Assembly: GCA_001796965.1 (NCBI GenBank)
Contig: MGOA01000097.1
Span: 1 to 7,945, forward strand
From: Chloroflexi bacterium RBG_16_64_43
GTDB taxonomy: Bacteria > Chloroflexota > Anaerolineae > Anaerolineales > RBG-16-64-43
Length of the DNA: 7,945 nucleotides
Reading direction: 5' to 3'
Part shown: piece by piece, positions 5,827 to 7,945 of the stretch
How positions within the stretch are numbered: the stretch's first letter is position 1
How the letters are laid out: each line of letters opens with the position of its first letter
Program-made: the position numbers and the translations under genes
Notes under the pieces: model-generated
The model's database searches: none
The model's input: only the letters and a program-made list of their open reading frames with translations
Told to the model about the DNA's origin: nothing

Positions 5827-6681
5827 GTGTCCCTGCCGGCCCTGCGCCCACCCGACTATCTGCTCATCGGCCACGTCACGCGGGATCTCCTGCCCGCAGG
5901 CGAGCGCCTGGGTGGGACGGTTACTTACGCAGGGCTCACCGCCGCGGCCTGGGGGCTCACGGTCGGGGCGGTCACCTCCTGCGCGGCCGGGCAAGACCTC
6001 GGCACGCTCTCGGGGCTGCGTCTCTTCCGCCTCCCGGCGGCGCACACCACGACCTTCGAGAATCTCTACCAGGGCACCCTCCGTGAACAAATCCTCCATC
6101 ATGTCGCCGAGCGCCTCACATCGGCTGCCGTGCCGCTCGAGTGGCGCACCGCGCGCATCGTACACCTCGCGCCGGTCGCCGATGAAGTGGACTTCAGCCT
6201 CATCAGCCGCTTCCCGCATTCATTCGTCGGGGTGACGCCGCAGGGCTGGATGCGCGCCTGGGACAAGGCCGGCCGGGTCCGGCGACGCGAGCCCGAGCCG
6301 CAGCTCCTGGCTGCCCTGGGCGCCGCCTCGGCCTGCGTCTTCTCGGTGGACGATGTGCAGGGCGATGAACGGGTCATCGCCCTGCTGGTCGAGCGCTGCG
6401 CAATCACGGCGGTGACGGAGAACGCGCACGGTGCGCGCGTATACTGGAACGGGCACGTGCGCAACTTCCCTGCGCCGCGGGTGGAGGTGCGCGATCCGAC
6501 GGGCGCCGGCGACGTTTTCGCCGCGAGCTTCTTCGCGCGCCTGGCGGAGACGCACGATCCGTGGGAGGCGGCGCGCGCCGCGACCCTCTTGGCCTCGGCT
6601 TCCGTTGCGCACGAGGGTCTTGCCGGAATCCCCTCGCGCGAGGATGTGGCGCGCAGCCGGCCCGTCGTGGAACGCCCGTGA
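5827..6681 (+). CDS. PfkB-family carbohydrate/nucleoside kinase
   Basis: 284 residues, usual length for the ribokinase/PfkB family, which phosphorylates sugars, nucleosides or related alcohols with ATP in the cytoplasm. The N-terminus has IGHVTRD (14-20) with a substrate-contacting Asp position and the Gly-Gly pair at 29-30 (LGGTVTYAG). The C-terminal family signature DPTGAGDVFAASFF is at 223-236, with the anion-hole glycines and catalytic base Asp229. The substrate cannot be read from the sequence; ribokinase-, adenosine- or other sugar-kinase-like activity are all possible. The start is GTG, which agrees with the TATAAT just upstream. The stop overlaps the parA start in GTGA, so the kinase is the first gene of a coupled operon with the partition genes. 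Confidence 0.9.
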   Translation: MSLPALRPPDYLLIGHVTRDLLPAGERLGGTVTYAGLTAAAWGLTVGAVTSCAAGQDLGTLSGLRLFRLPAAHTTTFENLYQGTLREQILHHVAERLTSAAVPLEWRTARIVHLAPVADEVDFSLISRFPHSFVGVTPQGWMRAWDKAGRVRRREPEPQLLAALGAASACVFSVDDVQGDERVIALLVERCAITAVTENAHGARVYWNGHVRNFPAPRVEVRDPTGAGDVFAASFFARLAETHDPWEAARAATLLASASVAHEGLAGIPSREDVARSRPVVERP

Positions 6682-7505
6682 CTCGCATCTACGCCTTCGT
6701 CAACCAGAAGGGCGGAGTGGGCAAGACCACCACTGCCATCAGCCTGGCCGCCTACTTCGCCGCCCTCGGCCAGCGGGTGGCGCTGGTGGACCTCGACCCG
6801 CAGGCCAATGCCACCTCCTGCCTGGGCATTGACAAGCGCACGGTGGAACGCGGGACGTACGAGGTACTCACCGGCAACCTGCGCCCAAGCTCGGTGCTGC
6901 TGCAGAACGAGCGCCTGGGCCTCAGCCTGATGCCGGCCTCGCCTAACCTCACCGGCGCCGAGCTGGAGCTGGTGGGCGAGATCGGGCGCGAAATGCGTTT
7001 GCGTCAGGCCCTCGAAGAACTGGCCCCCGCCTTCGACTACCTCTTGATCGATTCGCCGCCCTCGCTGGGCCTGCTCACTCTCAACGCGTTGGTGGCTGCA
7101 GCGAGCGGGGTGATCATCCCGGTGCAATGTGAGTATCTGGCGCTCGAAGGTTTGAGCCAGCTCACGCAAACCATCGCCCGAGTGCGGTCGGCTTATCACC
7201 CCGGGCTCATCGTGCGCGGCCTGGTGATGACCATGTTCGACGGGCGGGCGAATCTGGCCGCCCAGGTGGTGGCCGAGGTGCGTTCGCACTTCCCCGGGCG
7301 CGTGTTTGCGAGCATCATCCCGCGCAGTGTGCGCCTGGCCGAAGCGCCCTCCCACGGATTGCCGATTTCCAGTTATGCGCCCTCCTCGCCGGGTGGCTTG
7401 GCCTATTGCGCGCTGGCCGAAGAAATCCTGCGGGGCGACGGGGTGCCGCTGCCAGCGCCATCCGCTGCCGCGCTTCATCCAACAGGGACGGTGGACCATG
7501 CCTAG
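6678..7505 (+). CDS. parA: Chromosome partition ATPase ParA (Soj)
   Basis: 275 residues. A ParA/MinD-type ATPase that binds DNA non-specifically as an ATP dimer and moves ParB-parS complexes. The deviant Walker A motif KGGVGKTT is at 11-18 with the signature Lys11 and catalytic Lys16; Walker A' VALVDLDPQAN at 34-44 (Asp40); Walker B DYLLIDSPP at 120-128. The CEYLALEGLSQL stretch (151-162) and the C-terminal IIPRSVRLAEAPSHG (213-227) are standard for chromosomal Soj proteins. There is no N-terminal DNA-binding extension as in plasmid P1-type ParA. The start is GTG at 6678, overlapping the kinase TGA by four bases; the frame is open further upstream inside the kinase gene but the Soj family begins at MTRIYAFVNQKGG. 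It overlaps parB by eight bases. Confidence 0.96.
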   Translation: MTRIYAFVNQKGGVGKTTTAISLAAYFAALGQRVALVDLDPQANATSCLGIDKRTVERGTYEVLTGNLRPSSVLLQNERLGLSLMPASPNLTGAELELVGEIGREMRLRQALEELAPAFDYLLIDSPPSLGLLTLNALVAAASGVIIPVQCEYLALEGLSQLTQTIARVRSAYHPGLIVRGLVMTMFDGRANLAAQVVAEVRSHFPGRVFASIIPRSVRLAEAPSHGLPISSYAPSSPGGLAYCALAEEILRGDGVPLPAPSAAALHPTGTVDHA

Positions 7506-7945
7506 CAAGAAACACGGTCTTGGTCGAGGGCTGGATGCGCTGCTACCGGTCGAGCAACAGCCGGAGGGGACGCGCGAGGTGGCGGTGGCCCTCATCCGCC
7601 GCAACCCGCGCCAGCCGCGCAGCGGCATGGCCGAGACCGAAATGGAAGAGTTGGCGGCGTCGATCAAGGAGCACGGCGTGCTCCAGCCGCTGGTCGTGAC
7701 GGCCGGCACGCTGCCAGGCGAGTTCATCCTGATCGCCGGCGAACGCCGGTTGGAAGCGGCGCGCCGGGCCGGCCTGGAGAAGGTTCCCGTCGTGGTGCGT
7801 GCGGCCAGCGAGCAAGAACGGCTGCTGCTGGCGCTGATCGAGAACGTGCAGCGTGCCGATCTCTCACCGCTGGAGACGGCCGAAGCCTTTCGCCAGCTCA
7901 ACGACGAGTTCGGCCTTTCGCATGAAGAGATTTCCAAACGTGTGA
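7498..7945 (+). CDS. parB: Chromosome partition protein ParB (Spo0J), 3' end beyond right edge
   Basis: Partial: 149 codons are visible. ParB binds parS sites near the origin, spreads as a CTP-dependent clamp, and is moved by ParA. Visible are the N-terminal LGRGLDALLP (8-17), which fits the ParA-stimulating peptide, IRRNPRQPR (33-41), the LAASIKEHGVLQPLVV box (52-67), the CTP-binding GERR motif, and LIENVQRADLSPLE (box II). The sequence ends in the start of the helix-turn-helix (FGLSHEEISKRV), so the parS-binding core and dimerisation domain lie past the edge. The ATG at 7498 overlaps the end of parA; GGTGG lies a few bases upstream. No 16-base parS palindrome was spotted in the window. Confidence 0.95.
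   Translation, partial: MPSKKHGLGRGLDALLPVEQQPEGTREVAVALIRRNPRQPRSGMAETEMEELAASIKEHGVLQPLVVTAGTLPGEFILIAGERRLEAARRAGLEKVPVVVRAASEQERLLLALIENVQRADLSPLETAEAFRQLNDEFGLSHEEISKRV

Noticed and set aside
6561..6677. Upstream extension of parA
   Set aside because: It lies inside the kinase gene and reads as Arg/Gly-rich sequence; ParA proteins begin a few residues before the KGGVGKTT motif, matching GTG at 6678.
6099..7937. A 612-codon open frame on the minus strand, antisense to the kinase, parA and parB
   Set aside because: Its translation is Ser/Arg/Ala-rich without any recognisable motif, whereas the plus-strand frames carry complete family signatures; it is a by-product of GC-rich codon usage.

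Overview
This GC-rich window looks like chromosomal DNA from a member of the Chloroflexota, most likely Anaerolineae or a relative. That is an inference from two things: a secreted/surface protein built around long Thr-Pro-Ser linkers of the TPTPSNTP kind, which are very common in that group, and the tight gene order sugar kinase - parA - parB. No rRNA, tRNA, transposase, CRISPR array or phage gene was seen.

Left part (1-4710, all minus strand): a cluster of TadE/TadG-like proteins, the minor pseudopilins of Flp/tight-adherence (Tad) systems. In transcription order it holds a short TadE-like protein (4710-4063), a TadG-like protein with a von Willebrand factor A domain (4054-2432), and a TadE-like protein extended by two Thr/Pro/Ser-rich linkers around an Ig-like domain (2378-831). 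A Rho-independent terminator (763-798) follows. After a 235-base gap comes a second TadE-like protein (525 to beyond the left edge), a close paralogue of the linker-bearing one. The core Tad machinery (ATPase, platform proteins, secretin, Flp pilin) is not in the window.

Middle (4711-5826): a 218-base non-coding stretch upstream of the tad-like cluster with three TCAC motifs at 11-base period, then mutM (formamidopyrimidine-DNA glycosylase, minus strand, 5762-4929). Then a 64-base divergent promoter region carries a TATAAT box for each direction.

Right part (5827-7945, plus strand): a PfkB-family kinase, parA/soj and parB/spo0J (cut by the right edge), joined by overlaps of 4 and 8 bases, so probably one translationally coupled operon for chromosome partition with a kinase as first gene. 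The kinase TATAAT box lies so close to its GTG that the mRNA is probably leaderless.

The most unusual content is the set of duplicated and decorated TadE proteins together with a VWA-TadG carrying a calcium-loop-like insert. It looks like a variant surface or adhesion assembly rather than a new class of system.
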